Shown: piece after piece, positions 23,035 to 30,348 of the stretch | Numbering within the stretch: the stretch's first letter is position 1 | Layout of the letters: every line of letters begins with the position of its first letter | From: Acidobacteriota bacterium | GTDB taxonomy: Bacteria > Acidobacteriota > Terriglobia > Acidiferrales > UBA7541 | Direction of reading: 5' to 3' | Assembly (NCBI GenBank): GCA_021788095.1 | Contig: JAJYLB010000041.1 | Location: forward strand, 1 to 33,206 | Length of the DNA: 33,206 nt | Made by a program: the position numbers and the translations under genes | Notes under the pieces: generated by a model | The model's database searches: none | What the model was told of the DNA's origin: nothing | What the model saw: only the letters and a program-made list of their open reading frames with translations

Positions 23035-23991
23035 CTAGCCGGCGAGGACCTGCCTGAGGCCGTCCAGGGCGGGATCGGGCCGCCAGTAAGCGTTGCCGGG
23101 CGGTTCTTCCGGCAGGGGCATCTTCGGATCGGAAACGGCAGGGGCGGCCTTCATCCCGTTGGCCATCGAGAAGTCGTTGATAGCGGAATAGCTTCCCGGC
23201 TTCATCTCGGGAAATCTCTCTTGAAGTTTCGCAGGATCGATCGGAAAGAATCCGATCTTCGCCAGTTGCATTCGCTTGAAATGCGTTGGCGAGCAAGTGC
23301 CGGCGCGGCGGAGTTTCCAACGTAATTCCCCGAGCAAATCCTCGAGCGCCGGTTTCTCCGCGGTGGCGCGCGCCAGCGTCAACGGCCGGTACCAAGCCAG
23401 AAAATCGAACGCGCGGCCGCGATCCACCATCACCATCGCCGCCCAGCCATCCTGCTGCCAGCCCCAAGTGGTCGAGCCGTCGGTCAGGCGGTATTGGTGG
23501 ATCTTGGTCTTCTCCAGGGAAGCGAAGTAGGGATTGAGGCATTGCCCGGCGCAAGTCGGATAGACGAATGCGTCGCCGACTTCCATCAGCCACGGCTGCG
23601 GCGACCGGAGCACGCTGCGCGGCTTGGCGACCACCGGAGCCGCCAGCCTTTCGCGCAACTCCTCCAGCATTTTCGTCCGCTTGCGAAGATCGGGCGGCTT
23701 CATTCCCAGCGTTTCGAGCATGGCGAGATCGGCCCCCGTCCCGATGATGGCGAGAGCCGCGTCCCGCGCCTCTGCGGAATCGATTCCGCGCTTGGCGAAT
23801 TGGTCGGCGACGACCAGCCAGAACGTCGTATGGTCGGGATCGCTCGGGTCGCTCGCCGCGCGAGGCTCGGTTTGCCGGAGGATTTCGAGCAGCCGGCCGG
23901 CCTCGAACGGCAACCGCGAGACGGCGCGGAGGGTTCCCCGCAAATCCATCGCAAAATCGCCCGAATAGAGCCCCGCGCCGAATGCCCCCAT
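23035..23991 (-). CDS. Protein of unknown function, 318 aa
   Basis: Starts at ATG 23991, preceded by GGGGGCGGG. The N-terminus MGAFGAGLYSGDFAMDLRGT recalls the G-x-G-x-[LF]-x2-D-x-A-x-D opening of DUF4259-like proteins, but this is a tentative resemblance. No signal peptide or membrane segment is present. Later landmarks are a possible metal or disulfide pair in YPTCAGQCLNPYF, a tryptophan-rich strand region (TTWGWQQDGWAAMVMVDRGR, FDFLAWYRP), and a Pro-rich tail. It runs divergently from the TetR regulator with an 85-bp shared upstream region that contains the TetR palindrome, so it may be under the same control. It converges with the PspC gene across an 18-bp gap holding a small hairpin (GCCGG-CTTT-CCGGC). 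Confidence 0.6.
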   Translation of the reverse strand: MGAFGAGLYSGDFAMDLRGTLRAVSRLPFEAGRLLEILRQTEPRAASDPSDPDHTTFWLVVADQFAKRGIDSAEARDAALAIIGTGADLAMLETLGMKPPDLRKRTKMLEELRERLAAPVVAKPRSVLRSPQPWLMEVGDAFVYPTCAGQCLNPYFASLEKTKIHQYRLTDGSTTWGWQQDGWAAMVMVDRGRAFDFLAWYRPLTLARATAEKPALEDLLGELRWKLRRAGTCSPTHFKRMQLAKIGFFPIDPAKLQERFPEMKPGSYSAINDFSMANGMKAAPAVSDPKMPLPEEPPGNAYWRPDPALDGLRQVLAG

Positions 23992-24039
23992 GTTTCCCGC
24001 CCCCTGCCGATTTGTCCGCCACGAGCAATTTACCGGATG

Positions 24040-24068
24040 TTGACAGGGGCGAGCATAAATGCGACTAT
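24040..24068 (+). promoter_or_regulatory. Promoter of the TetR gene
   Basis: TTGACA at 24040-24045, a 17-bp spacer and GACTAT at 24063-24068. The predicted transcription start falls at about 24075-24077, essentially on the ATG, so the mRNA would be leaderless or nearly so. Confidence 0.5.
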
Positions 24069-24088
24069 AGTCATATATGACTACGGTC
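24063..24088. promoter_or_regulatory. 26-bp TetR operator palindrome over the start codon
   Basis: GACTATAGTCATATATGACT continuing to ACGGTC is symmetrical about 24075/24076 at all but two position pairs; the core TAGTCATATATGACTA is perfect. It covers the -10 box and the first four codons of the tetR gene, an arrangement typical of strong autorepression by a TetR dimer. Confidence 0.65.
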
Positions 24089-24712
24089 ACACCAGCGACT
24101 TCCCGGCGCGCGCGCAAGAAGCAGGCCACCCGGGGCCGCATCCTCGACGCCGCCATTCGCCTGTTCGGCGAGCGCGGGATCGACCCTCCGACCGTCGAGG
24201 AGATCGCGGCGGCGTGCGACGTCGGTAAAGGAACGATCTACAACTACTTCCAGACGAAAGAGGAGATCGTCGTCGCGTTTCTGGCGGAGCTGGAAGGACG
24301 CCTGCAAGGGCGCGTGGCCGGCATCGCCGGCGGCCCGGGGCCGCTCGCGCGCATCCTCGCGCGATTCGTCGAGCACCAATTGCGGCTCAAAGCGCCCTAT
24401 CGCGAGTTCGTGCGCGTCTTCCTGGCGCAATTGGCGACGCGCGGCCGGGAACTCGCCCCGCACGTCCAGGAGATGCAGAAGGCGGTGGATCCGCCCCTGC
24501 TAGCGCTGCTGGCAGGCCTGCAGAAACGCGGGCTGATTCGGCGCGACCTCGACGGGCGGGATTTCCTCGACGTTTTCAAAACGATTCAACTCGGCATCGT
24601 GATGGTCTGGCTGAACGACAGCCCGCCTTTCCGCGGCACGTTTCGGATGGTGGATCGCGAGATGAAGTGGCTGGCCGAGGGACTCGGGCCCTCGACTGGA
24701 GGAGGCAGGTAG
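24077..24712 (+). CDS. TetR/AcrR-family transcriptional regulator
   Basis: A 211-residue regulator. The N-terminal DNA-binding domain (about 18-64) is clear: RGRILDAAIRLFGERGID, then the helix-turn-helix TVEEIAAACDVGKGTIYNYF, then QTKEEIV. The C-terminal ligand-binding helices (about 80-200) resemble the AcrR-type C-terminal fold and include REFVRVFLAQLATRGRELAP. No ribosome-binding site precedes the ATG, which lies inside a 26-bp palindrome, so leaderless translation is likely. The gene for a multi-span membrane protein begins 2 bp after its stop codon, suggesting that the regulator and membrane protein respond to the same compound. Confidence 0.87.
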   Translation: MTTVTPATSRRARKKQATRGRILDAAIRLFGERGIDPPTVEEIAAACDVGKGTIYNYFQTKEEIVVAFLAELEGRLQGRVAGIAGGPGPLARILARFVEHQLRLKAPYREFVRVFLAQLATRGRELAPHVQEMQKAVDPPLLALLAGLQKRGLIRRDLDGRDFLDVFKTIQLGIVMVWLNDSPPFRGTFRMVDREMKWLAEGLGPSTGGGR

Positions 24713-24714
24713 CG

Positions 24715-25554
24715 ATGGAACCGACTTCAAAATGGTCCGGGATCGTGGGGAAATTGCTGATGGCGAGTGTGGTGCTGACGGCATTCTGGCTGACGCCGGG
24801 ATTTCATTTGCACGGCGCGGGCTGGATCTTCCTTTCGAGCTTGGCAACCGTCTTGGCCTTGGCGGCGCTCGTCACGGCCGGGCGAGAAGGAGGTTGGCGC
24901 CTGGCCGGCAGGGTTGCGCTCGTCTACTTCGGCGTCGCCTGGTTCAACGTCTTCGACGAATTGCTCGTCTTCCGCCTGCCCGGAATCACGACGCGGACGG
25001 CCGCCGGCCAGGCGATTTGCAGCCTCGCCATCGCGGCGGTTTTTGTGCCGCTGATGGTATGGCTTTTCGGGCGAATGCGCCGCGAGCCGGGAGATGCGCC
25101 GCCGGCCGTCGCTCGCCGCGGGGTTGCCGCGTGGATGTGGCGCATTGGTGTGGGAGCAATACTCTACTTGGTGTTCTATTTCGTTGCCGGCTTCCTGGTT
25201 TTTCCCTTTGTCAAGAGCTTCTACGTAAACGCGCACATCGAGATGCCAAGTTTCGGCCCCTTGATCCTGATGGAGGTCTTTCGGGGCTTGGTATATGTTG
25301 GCCTCGCTATCGTCGCCACAAGAGGCATGACCGGGCGACGGGGCCGCGCCGCGCTCGCGGTGGGATTGGCGCTTTCCGTTTTCGGCGGGATCGCGCCCCT
25401 GCTCATGCCGAACCCGATCTTGCCCGGCTACGTTCGGCTCGCCCACGGCTTCGAAGTGGGAATTTCGAATTTCGCTTACGGTGTGGTGCTGGCTTGCCTC
25501 TTTACGCCTCCCGCCACTGCCAGGAGCGGCGTGCCCTTAACAGTTCAGAGTTGA
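24715..25554 (+). CDS. Multi-span membrane protein, cotranscribed with tetR
   Basis: A 279-residue protein starting at ATG 24715 with GGAGGAGGCAGG upstream. About eight hydrophobic helices are visible, for example LLMASVVLTAFWLTP, GWIFLSSLATVLALAALV, ICSLAIAAVFVPLMVWLF, VGAILYLVFYFVAGFLVFPF and AALAVGLALSVFGGIAPLLM. Polar or conserved-looking features inside the membrane region are FNVFDELLVFRLPGI and MEVFRGLVYVGLA. No transporter signature was recognised. The 2-bp spacing from the tetR gene indicates an operon and probable control by that regulator; efflux or lipid-related roles are only guesses. Confidence 0.7.
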   Translation: MEPTSKWSGIVGKLLMASVVLTAFWLTPGFHLHGAGWIFLSSLATVLALAALVTAGREGGWRLAGRVALVYFGVAWFNVFDELLVFRLPGITTRTAAGQAICSLAIAAVFVPLMVWLFGRMRREPGDAPPAVARRGVAAWMWRIGVGAILYLVFYFVAGFLVFPFVKSFYVNAHIEMPSFGPLILMEVFRGLVYVGLAIVATRGMTGRRGRAALAVGLALSVFGGIAPLLMPNPILPGYVRLAHGFEVGISNFAYGVVLACLFTPPATARSGVPLTVQS

Positions 25555-25694
25555 AAGTTGGGAGTCGAGAGTCGGCCCCAGGCATTCGCCTCCGAACCTG
25601 GGTGCCCCACCCGCCGGTGTCGCGGGTGGGAATTCGCATCGACAGCCTCCGACCGCAACTCCGCCCCGCTTGCCTCGGTCCGGTCGGGCGGCCA

Positions 25695-25718
25695 CAATCT
25701 AGCTAGACAATCTAGCTA
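25695..25718 (+). promoter_or_regulatory. Operator direct repeats of a lost toxin-antitoxin locus
   Basis: CAATCTAGCTA-GA-CAATCTAGCTA: two exact 11-bp copies, each containing the palindrome TAGCTA, ending directly before an ATG at 25719. Paired short sites touching the antitoxin start codon are typical of autoregulated Phd/VapB antitoxin promoters. Confidence 0.55.
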
Positions 25719-25880
25719 ATGGAGGCGACGATGAACTGGCGACTTGCCGTTCCGGCCGCCGGCGGCTTGATTGCGGCCACGGCACGCCGCCACGGCCTGC
25801 ACGTCATGACACGGAACACCGAACACTTTGAACCGGCCGGTGTGTGGCTGCTCAACCCTTGGGCGGATCAAGGATCCTAG
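25719..25880 (+). pseudogene. Phd antitoxin / VapC toxin deletion remnant (in-frame fusion)
   Basis: The short open frame encodes 53 residues. MEATMNWRLA at the start matches the usual opening of Phd-type antitoxins (M-x-W-x-L-A-E-A-K). From VPAAGGLIAATARRHGLHVM through TRNTEHFEPAGVWLLNPW it matches the C-terminal end of VapC PIN-domain toxins (DxLIAATAxxHGLxLVTRNxxDFxxxGVxxLNPW). A deletion has joined about ten codons of antitoxin to the last ~40 of toxin, in frame. The catalytic acid expected before LIAATA is glycine, and the one after TRN is histidine, so no nuclease activity is expected. The stop codon is one base before the quinone oxidoreductase ATG, so the old operator may now drive that gene. 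Confidence 0.7.
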
Positions 25881-25881
25881 A

Positions 25882-26844
25882 ATGAAGGCGATTCGGGTTC
25901 ATTCCTTTGGCGGTCCCGAAGTACTGAAGCTCGAAGAGGTCCCCACGCCGCGGCCCGGGCCGGGCCAGGCGCTGGTGCGCATCCACGCCGCGGGGGTGAA
26001 TCCCTACGACACCTACATGCGCACCGGCACGTATGCCATCAGGCCGCCGCTGCCTTATACGCCCGGGTCGGACGCCGGCGGCATGGTCGAAGCGGTGGGT
26101 GAAGGAGTCCGCGGCGTGAAACCGGGCGACCGCGTGTACACGGCCACCACGGTCACCGGCGCTTACGCCGAATACGCGCTGGCTCTCGAAAGCCAGCTCC
26201 ATCCGCTGCCCGAAAGAATCTCCTACGCGCAGGGCGCGGGCGTTTGGGTGCCATACGGCACGGCCTACCACGGCTTGCATCACTGGGCGAAGGCGAGCGC
26301 CAGCGAGACGGCGCTCATTCACGGCGCGAGCGGCGGTGTCGGCACGGCGGCGGTGCAGATGGCGCGCGCCATGGGCCTCGTGGTTTTTGGTACCGCGGGG
26401 ACGGAGCGCGGCGCGAAACTCGTCGAGCGCGAGGGCGCGCATCGCGTTTTCCTTCACAGCGATCCGGGGTATCGCGAAAAGATTTTGGAAGCCACCGGCG
26501 GCCGCGGGGTGGATCTCGTGCTCGAAATGCTGGCCAATCTGAATCTGGGCCACGATTTGAAGCTGCTCGCCCGCGAGGGCCGGGTGATCGTGATTGGCAG
26601 CCGCGGCGATGTTAGCGTCACTCCGCGCGACCTGATGATGCGGCGCACGTCCATCCACGGCTTCGCGCTGTGGAACATCAACGAAGCCGAAGCGGCCGAA
26701 ATTCACGCCGGCATTCTTGCCGGGCTCGAGAATGGCTCTCTGCGGCCGATCGTCGGGAGGGAGTTGCCCCTTGCCGAAGCCGCCCGCGCGCACAAGGAAG
26801 TCCTCGAACCCGGCGCCTTTGGCAAGATCGTTCTCGTGCCGTGA
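25882..26844 (+). CDS. Zinc-independent quinone oxidoreductase (zeta-crystallin/QOR family)
   Basis: A 320-residue MDR-superfamily enzyme. The N-terminus MKAIRVHSFGGPEVLKLEEV, followed by VNPYDTYMRTGTY, is typical of NADPH:quinone reductases, and the zinc ligands of alcohol dehydrogenases are absent. The dinucleotide-binding motif is HGASGGVGTAAVQMARAMG at about 147-165. The last strand, LEPGAFGKIVLVP, is also family-typical. It catalyses one-electron quinone or enone reduction with NADPH in the cytoplasm. ATG 25882 is preceded by AAGGATCC and lies one base beyond the toxin-antitoxin remnant. The aminotransferase gene starts 32 bp downstream. Confidence 0.87.
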   Translation: MKAIRVHSFGGPEVLKLEEVPTPRPGPGQALVRIHAAGVNPYDTYMRTGTYAIRPPLPYTPGSDAGGMVEAVGEGVRGVKPGDRVYTATTVTGAYAEYALALESQLHPLPERISYAQGAGVWVPYGTAYHGLHHWAKASASETALIHGASGGVGTAAVQMARAMGLVVFGTAGTERGAKLVEREGAHRVFLHSDPGYREKILEATGGRGVDLVLEMLANLNLGHDLKLLAREGRVIVIGSRGDVSVTPRDLMMRRTSIHGFALWNINEAEAAEIHAGILAGLENGSLRPIVGRELPLAEAARAHKEVLEPGAFGKIVLVP

Positions 26845-26876
26845 GGCGCGGCCGCGCAAGCACTACAATCGAGGCC

Positions 26877-28034
26877 GTGTTTTCGAGACGAACGGACTGG
26901 AACCTCGAACCCAGCCGGCTGAGCGAGGAGCTGGCGCGCCATCGGGCGGCGGGGAAGCCGCTCGTCGATTTGACGGTATCGAATCCCACGGCGTGCGGAT
27001 TCGATTACGATGGCGACGCGATTCTCCGCGCCCTCGCGACTCCCGCCGCGCTCCTTTACGAACCCGAGCCGCGCGGCCTCGCCTCGGCCCGCGCCGCGGT
27101 CGCCGCTTACTACTCCGAGCGAGGCGTTGCCGTCCCCGGCGAATCCATCGTTCTTACGACCGGCACGAGCGAAGCCTACGCCCACGCGCTGCGGCTCCTG
27201 TGCGATCCGGGCGACGAAGTCCTCGTGGCCGCGCCAAGCTACCCGCTGCTCGCCTTCCTGGCGGATTGGGGAGACGTATCGCTCGCCTCTTACCCGCTGG
27301 TCTATAAAGACGGCTGGCGGATGGACTTCGCCGCGCTCGAGCGGGCCATCACGCCCCGCGCACGCGCCGTGGTGGTGGTTCACCCCAACAATCCCACCGG
27401 TCACTACTGCCGGGCGGAAGACGCGCGCCGGCTGGCGAAGCTATGCGCGGAGCGCGGGTTGGCGATCGTCGCCGACGAGGTGTTCCTGGATTTCGCTCTG
27501 GAGGCGGCACCCGCGGAAAGCTTCGCCGGCCGCCAGGACGCCCTTACATTCACCTTAAGCGGAATTTCGAAAATCGCGGGCCTGCCTCAGATGAAAGCGG
27601 CGTGGATAGTCGTGAGCGGGCCGGAGCCCGCCCGCGGCCAGGCGCTCGACCGGCTGGAGGTGATCGCCGACACGTTTCTCTCGGTGAGCGCGCCAGCGCA
27701 GCAGGCGCTCGGGCCTTTCCTGAGCTTGCGCGGCGGTTTCCAGCGGCAGGTTTGCGCGCGCGCGAAACGCAATCTCGCTGAACTCGATCGCCAACTCGCC
27801 CGGCAGGCTTCGTGCGCGCGCTTGCGCGTCGAAGGCGGCTGGTACGCCGTGTTGCGCGCCGATTCGGGCCGCCCCGATGAGGACCTGGCGATTGAGTGGC
27901 TGCGCGAACGGAACGTCTACATCCATCCGGGCCATCTCTTCGACTTCCCCGCCGATGGCTACTTCGTGATCAGCTTGCTCGCGCGCGAAGACGAATTTGC
28001 CGAAGGCGTCCGCCGGCTGCTGTCGGCTCCTTAG
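26877..28034 (+). CDS. PLP-dependent aminotransferase class I/II
   Basis: A 385-residue fold-type I aminotransferase starting at GTG 26877 (the frame is open further upstream, overlapping the oxidoreductase gene). VDLTVSNPTACGFDYD near 30-45 is followed by the substrate/PLP segments GTSEAYAHALRLL (about 96-108), HPNNPTGHYC (169-178), the cofactor aspartate D200 in IVADEV, and the Schiff-base lysine K232 in SGISKIAGLPQMKAAW. Length and motif order are normal for the family. The amino acid substrate cannot be decided; aspartate- or alanine-type activity is plausible. The 3' end forms a perfect hairpin that includes the stop codon. Confidence 0.88.
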   Translation: MFSRRTDWNLEPSRLSEELARHRAAGKPLVDLTVSNPTACGFDYDGDAILRALATPAALLYEPEPRGLASARAAVAAYYSERGVAVPGESIVLTTGTSEAYAHALRLLCDPGDEVLVAAPSYPLLAFLADWGDVSLASYPLVYKDGWRMDFAALERAITPRARAVVVVHPNNPTGHYCRAEDARRLAKLCAERGLAIVADEVFLDFALEAAPAESFAGRQDALTFTLSGISKIAGLPQMKAAWIVVSGPEPARGQALDRLEVIADTFLSVSAPAQQALGPFLSLRGGFQRQVCARAKRNLAELDRQLARQASCARLRVEGGWYAVLRADSGRPDEDLAIEWLRERNVYIHPGHLFDFPADGYFVISLLAREDEFAEGVRRLLSAP

Positions 28035-28057
28035 CAGGCTGCCGAAGGAGCCTGCTA
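28032..28057. terminator. Bidirectional terminator-like hairpin
   Basis: TAGCAGGCT-GCCGAAGG-AGCCTGCTA: a perfect 9-bp stem that begins with the aminotransferase stop codon and lies 30 bp from the end of the convergent TadE-like gene. No T-run follows in either direction. The same phrase looks like a generic palindromic repeat, so its termination role is inferred from position. Confidence 0.5.
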
Positions 28058-28086
28058 GCACCGGCCTTCCTGCCTGTGCGCCGCGC

Positions 28087-28707
28087 TTAATCGATATTCG
28101 CCATCGTGGAATGGACCTTGATGGATAGGGGATTGGGATAGCCGTTGCCCGCTCCCCGGCGAGTCAAATTGATGATGTGGTCGAATCCGAACGGCCAACG
28201 GAAGGGGAAATTCAGCGTCACTACGGTGGAGGAAACGCCGCGGTTCTGGCTGCTCGACACGACGTTGACCAGCACCGTTCGCTGGATTTTCAGGCCATAA
28301 GTGCCGCTGGAATAGTAGGTCCAGGCGAGCGGCACGGCGTTGTTCAATTCGGAGTTGGTATCGAGAATCGGGGTGGGCGAATCGCATCCGGCCGCCGGAT
28401 TCGCGCTCGTGCCATTCATGAAAGCCGTGCTCACGCCGGATTCGGCCAGATAGTCGGCCACGTCTTGGCAAGTTTGCTGGATGGTCTCGGGATTCGTCGT
28501 GTCCAGATCGAGCATCGGTTGGGCCGACGCCAGCCGGGAGCCTTCGCGGGCGGCATTCGCAAGGACCTGCCGCACGCTCCAGGCGTTCGTGAAGTCGATC
28601 ACGCCCGCCGCGATGACCAGGAGCACCGGAAGCAGCAGAGCCAGCTCGAACAACTCGGACCCCCGCTCTTCTCGGCGATTCTTCGTTCTATTGGCTTTCA
28701 TCGTCAT
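28087..28707 (-). CDS. TadE-like pseudopilin (second copy)
   Basis: A 206-residue protein starting at ATG 28707, which has GAGGAG 7 bases upstream; an in-frame start at 28722 lacks one. After a short basic N-terminus comes the TadE/TadG-type hydrophobic segment RGSELFELALLLPVLLVIAA with the conserved E (GxxxxExAL) expected of these membrane-anchored pseudopilins, then RQVLANAAREGSRLASAQ, the family's A-A-R-E-G block. The C-terminal domain is beta-rich with a likely disulfide pair (QTCQDV, AGCDSP). TadE proteins support Flp-type pilus assembly. The start of this gene lies 12 bp beyond the stop of the upstream TadE-like gene. Confidence 0.8.
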   Translation of the reverse strand: MTMKANRTKNRREERGSELFELALLLPVLLVIAAGVIDFTNAWSVRQVLANAAREGSRLASAQPMLDLDTTNPETIQQTCQDVADYLAESGVSTAFMNGTSANPAAGCDSPTPILDTNSELNNAVPLAWTYYSSGTYGLKIQRTVLVNVVSSSQNRGVSSTVVTLNFPFRWPFGFDHIINLTRRGAGNGYPNPLSIKVHSTMANID

Positions 28708-28718
28708 GGTTGCGCTCC

Positions 28719-29273
28719 TCACGGGCAGCCCCCGTCGTTGGGCTGGTTTTCCAGTCTCATCTGGACGTCGGTTTCCAAGGTAAGTTTAGTGACAGGTGCG
28801 GGGGTGAAGGGAACCATCAGTTGATAGGGGTATTTGAAGCTGACGTAGACGCCGCAGACTTGGTGCGCGGTATCGAGCCAGGCGTACCCCTGCGTGTAGT
28901 TCTCCACTTGGGAAGTGTCCAACCCTGCCGCTGCGAGCGCGGGAAAGACGAATTGATTCTGGACGTAATCGTTGGTGTAGTAGGTATTCCCGCAGGTCGC
29001 GCAGTTCGTCGTCACGGCTTGCCGTACGCCTTCCCTCGCCGCCCGCGTCATCGTTTCATGAATGTCCCAGCCGCGGGCGAACGAATACAACGTGAAGACG
29101 ATCAGCAGCAAGACCGGTATCGCCAGCGCCGCTTCCAGAATCTCGGCGCCGCGTTCCGCTGGCCGGCCGCCGCGCAGCGACTGGCTGCGGCGCGGCTTCC
29201 GGGACCGTGTCGAGTCCCGTTCAGGCTCGTCCGGTTCGGCTCGTCGAAGGTGCTGGATCCAGTTGCTTTTCAT
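28719..29273 (-). CDS. TadE-like pseudopilin (first copy)
   Basis: A 184-residue protein with ribosome-binding site AAGGAGG. A highly basic N-terminal ~40 residues precedes RGAEILEAALAIPVLLLIVF, the pseudopilin-type membrane segment with conserved glutamates. TMTRAAREGVRQAV is the A-A-R-E-G block seen in the other copy. Four cysteines (TNCATCGN, HQVCGV, GGCP) probably form disulfides outside the membrane. It sits between a TadG-like fragment upstream (25-bp gap) and the second TadE-like gene. The core secretion ATPase and platform genes of a Tad system are not in the window. Confidence 0.8.
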   Translation of the reverse strand: MKSNWIQHLRRAEPDEPERDSTRSRKPRRSQSLRGGRPAERGAEILEAALAIPVLLLIVFTLYSFARGWDIHETMTRAAREGVRQAVTTNCATCGNTYYTNDYVQNQFVFPALAAAGLDTSQVENYTQGYAWLDTAHQVCGVYVSFKYPYQLMVPFTPAPVTKLTLETDVQMRLENQPNDGGCP

Positions 29274-29298
29274 GTTGGTCGCGCCTCCTTCGTGCCTG

Positions 29299-29646
29299 TT
29301 AGTTGTGAATCAGCCGCACGATCACCGGATTGGCCCAGGCATCGATGGCCGTTTCCGTCGAGTTGCCGCAGCCGCCGGCGTTCATCACATACGAGCTGAC
29401 CGTGCCTTGAGGATTGCCCTCCCCGGAGACGAATAGCTGGAGAAAACCTTGGACATCCACGGTGGACTTGCACGAGCCCCCCGGGCAAAGGTCCGAGCCG
29501 TCGTACAGGGGAATGACGACGATGGAATCGCTCGAGGTGATCACCTGGCCCTCGGAGTAATAGGGATTGTCTGCTCCCGCGAGGATCTGGAACGGCACCT
29601 CGGTCAGATCCATGATGTCCTGTCCCGTCCCATTGATCTGGGTCAT
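29299..29646 (-). CDS. TadG-like C-terminal fragment, probably 5'-truncated
   Basis: The supported part is 115 residues from ATG 29646 (GGAGAAACGGAG upstream) to TAA 29299. The sequence SIVVIPLYDGSDLCPGGSCK, followed by VDVQGFLQLFVSGEGNPQGT and a final VMNAGGCGN, resembles the extracellular C-terminus of Acidobacteria TadG-like pilus-assembly proteins, which normally continue N-terminally into a membrane helix and a ~250-residue TadG domain. That part is missing: the same frame is open further upstream, but its composition is that of repeat-like intergenic DNA. It is therefore either a free-standing small protein without an export signal or a remnant. Gene order TadG-TadE-TadE supports the identity. 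Confidence 0.5.
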   Translation of the reverse strand: MTQINGTGQDIMDLTEVPFQILAGADNPYYSEGQVITSSDSIVVIPLYDGSDLCPGGSCKSTVDVQGFLQLFVSGEGNPQGTVSSYVMNAGGCGNSTETAIDAWANPVIVRLIHN

Positions 29647-30059
29647 CTCCGTTTCTCCCCCCCCGCTCTCACGCCAAGTCGTGAGGCCGCAAAGTCCGCA
29701 AAGGTCCAGCTTGGCCGGCTCCTTTTGTTGTAGCGCTTGCCTCCTGCCAACTGCCCCCTGCTTACTGCCTTGCGCCGCGGACGGGGCCTGGGAAACCCGT
29801 CGGAGGCGTCGAGTCTTGACGAGTCTAAGTGCCCTGTTTCCAAGGGAAGGATTTTCTAACCCGTCGCGGTTGGGATGGCGCGGAGAGTGGGCATTGTCTT
29901 CGCTTTTTATTCTCCGTAGCGCCTCTATGTTACAACGTGTAACGCATAAGCCGCCGCGCGCCCCTCCGGCAGTCGCCCTGTGATTGCAGCGTCGCCTGTG
30001 GTTCTGGTAGCTCGGGTCAGTTGGTTTCACAGTCCAAACTTCGTACCGCCGTCCGACAG
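29647..30059. other. Non-coding stretch with low-complexity CTGCC phrases
   Basis: No gene is supported. The stretch contains short repeated phrases (CCTGCCAACTGCCCCCTGC near 29743-29761), the GTTACA palindrome at 29929-29943, and on the minus strand TGGCAGGAGGCAAGC (29735-29749), which keeps the GG-N10-GC spacing of a sigma-54 promoter but lacks the usual TT of the -12 box. Confidence 0.4.
29929..29943. promoter_or_regulatory. Palindrome GTTACA-ACG-TGTAAC, probable operator (site 2)
   Basis: The half-sites and spacing are the same as at 1909-1923, and the flank on one side is also similar (RCAT directly after TGTAAC in both). It lies 283 bp upstream of the TadG-like fragment's start on the minus strand. 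Confidence 0.5.
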
Positions 30060-30348
30060 GAGTTGCTGTTCGTTCGAGAAGGATCAAGTCGCCGCCCCCG
30101 GCGTGGTAAACGGGAATCGCCGCCAAGGTGATCGCCGGGTCGATTTGAGCGAGCGCTGGCGAGGTGTAGCGGTTTTTCAGACGATTGAGAGACTGAACGG
30201 CTTGGCTCCGGGCATCGCCCTACATCGGGCAGCCGTGGAAGACTGCGAGGTCCGCGGGTGCTTTTGCTTCCTGGGGTGAAGCGACCGGCACCCAGGCCAG
30301 CGAGAGGAGTAGGATCGCTGCCGGTGTCTTCGTCACCGAGATTCTCAT
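30060..30348 (-). pseudogene. Secreted protein gene interrupted by an in-frame TAG
   Basis: From ATG 30348 the frame encodes a clean signal peptide, MRISVTKTPAAILLLSLAWV, then PVASPQEAKAPADLAVFHGC. Codon 43 is TAG (30220-30222). Reading continues in the same frame with QSLNRLKNRYTSPALAQIDP and ITLAAIPVY, a soluble LN-x-LKNR segment that I associate with small Acidobacteria secreted proteins. A CAG-to-TAG change would explain the stop. After about residue 90 the sequence loses protein-like character, so the 3' end is probably also lost. No function is assigned. The left boundary is approximate. Confidence 0.4.
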
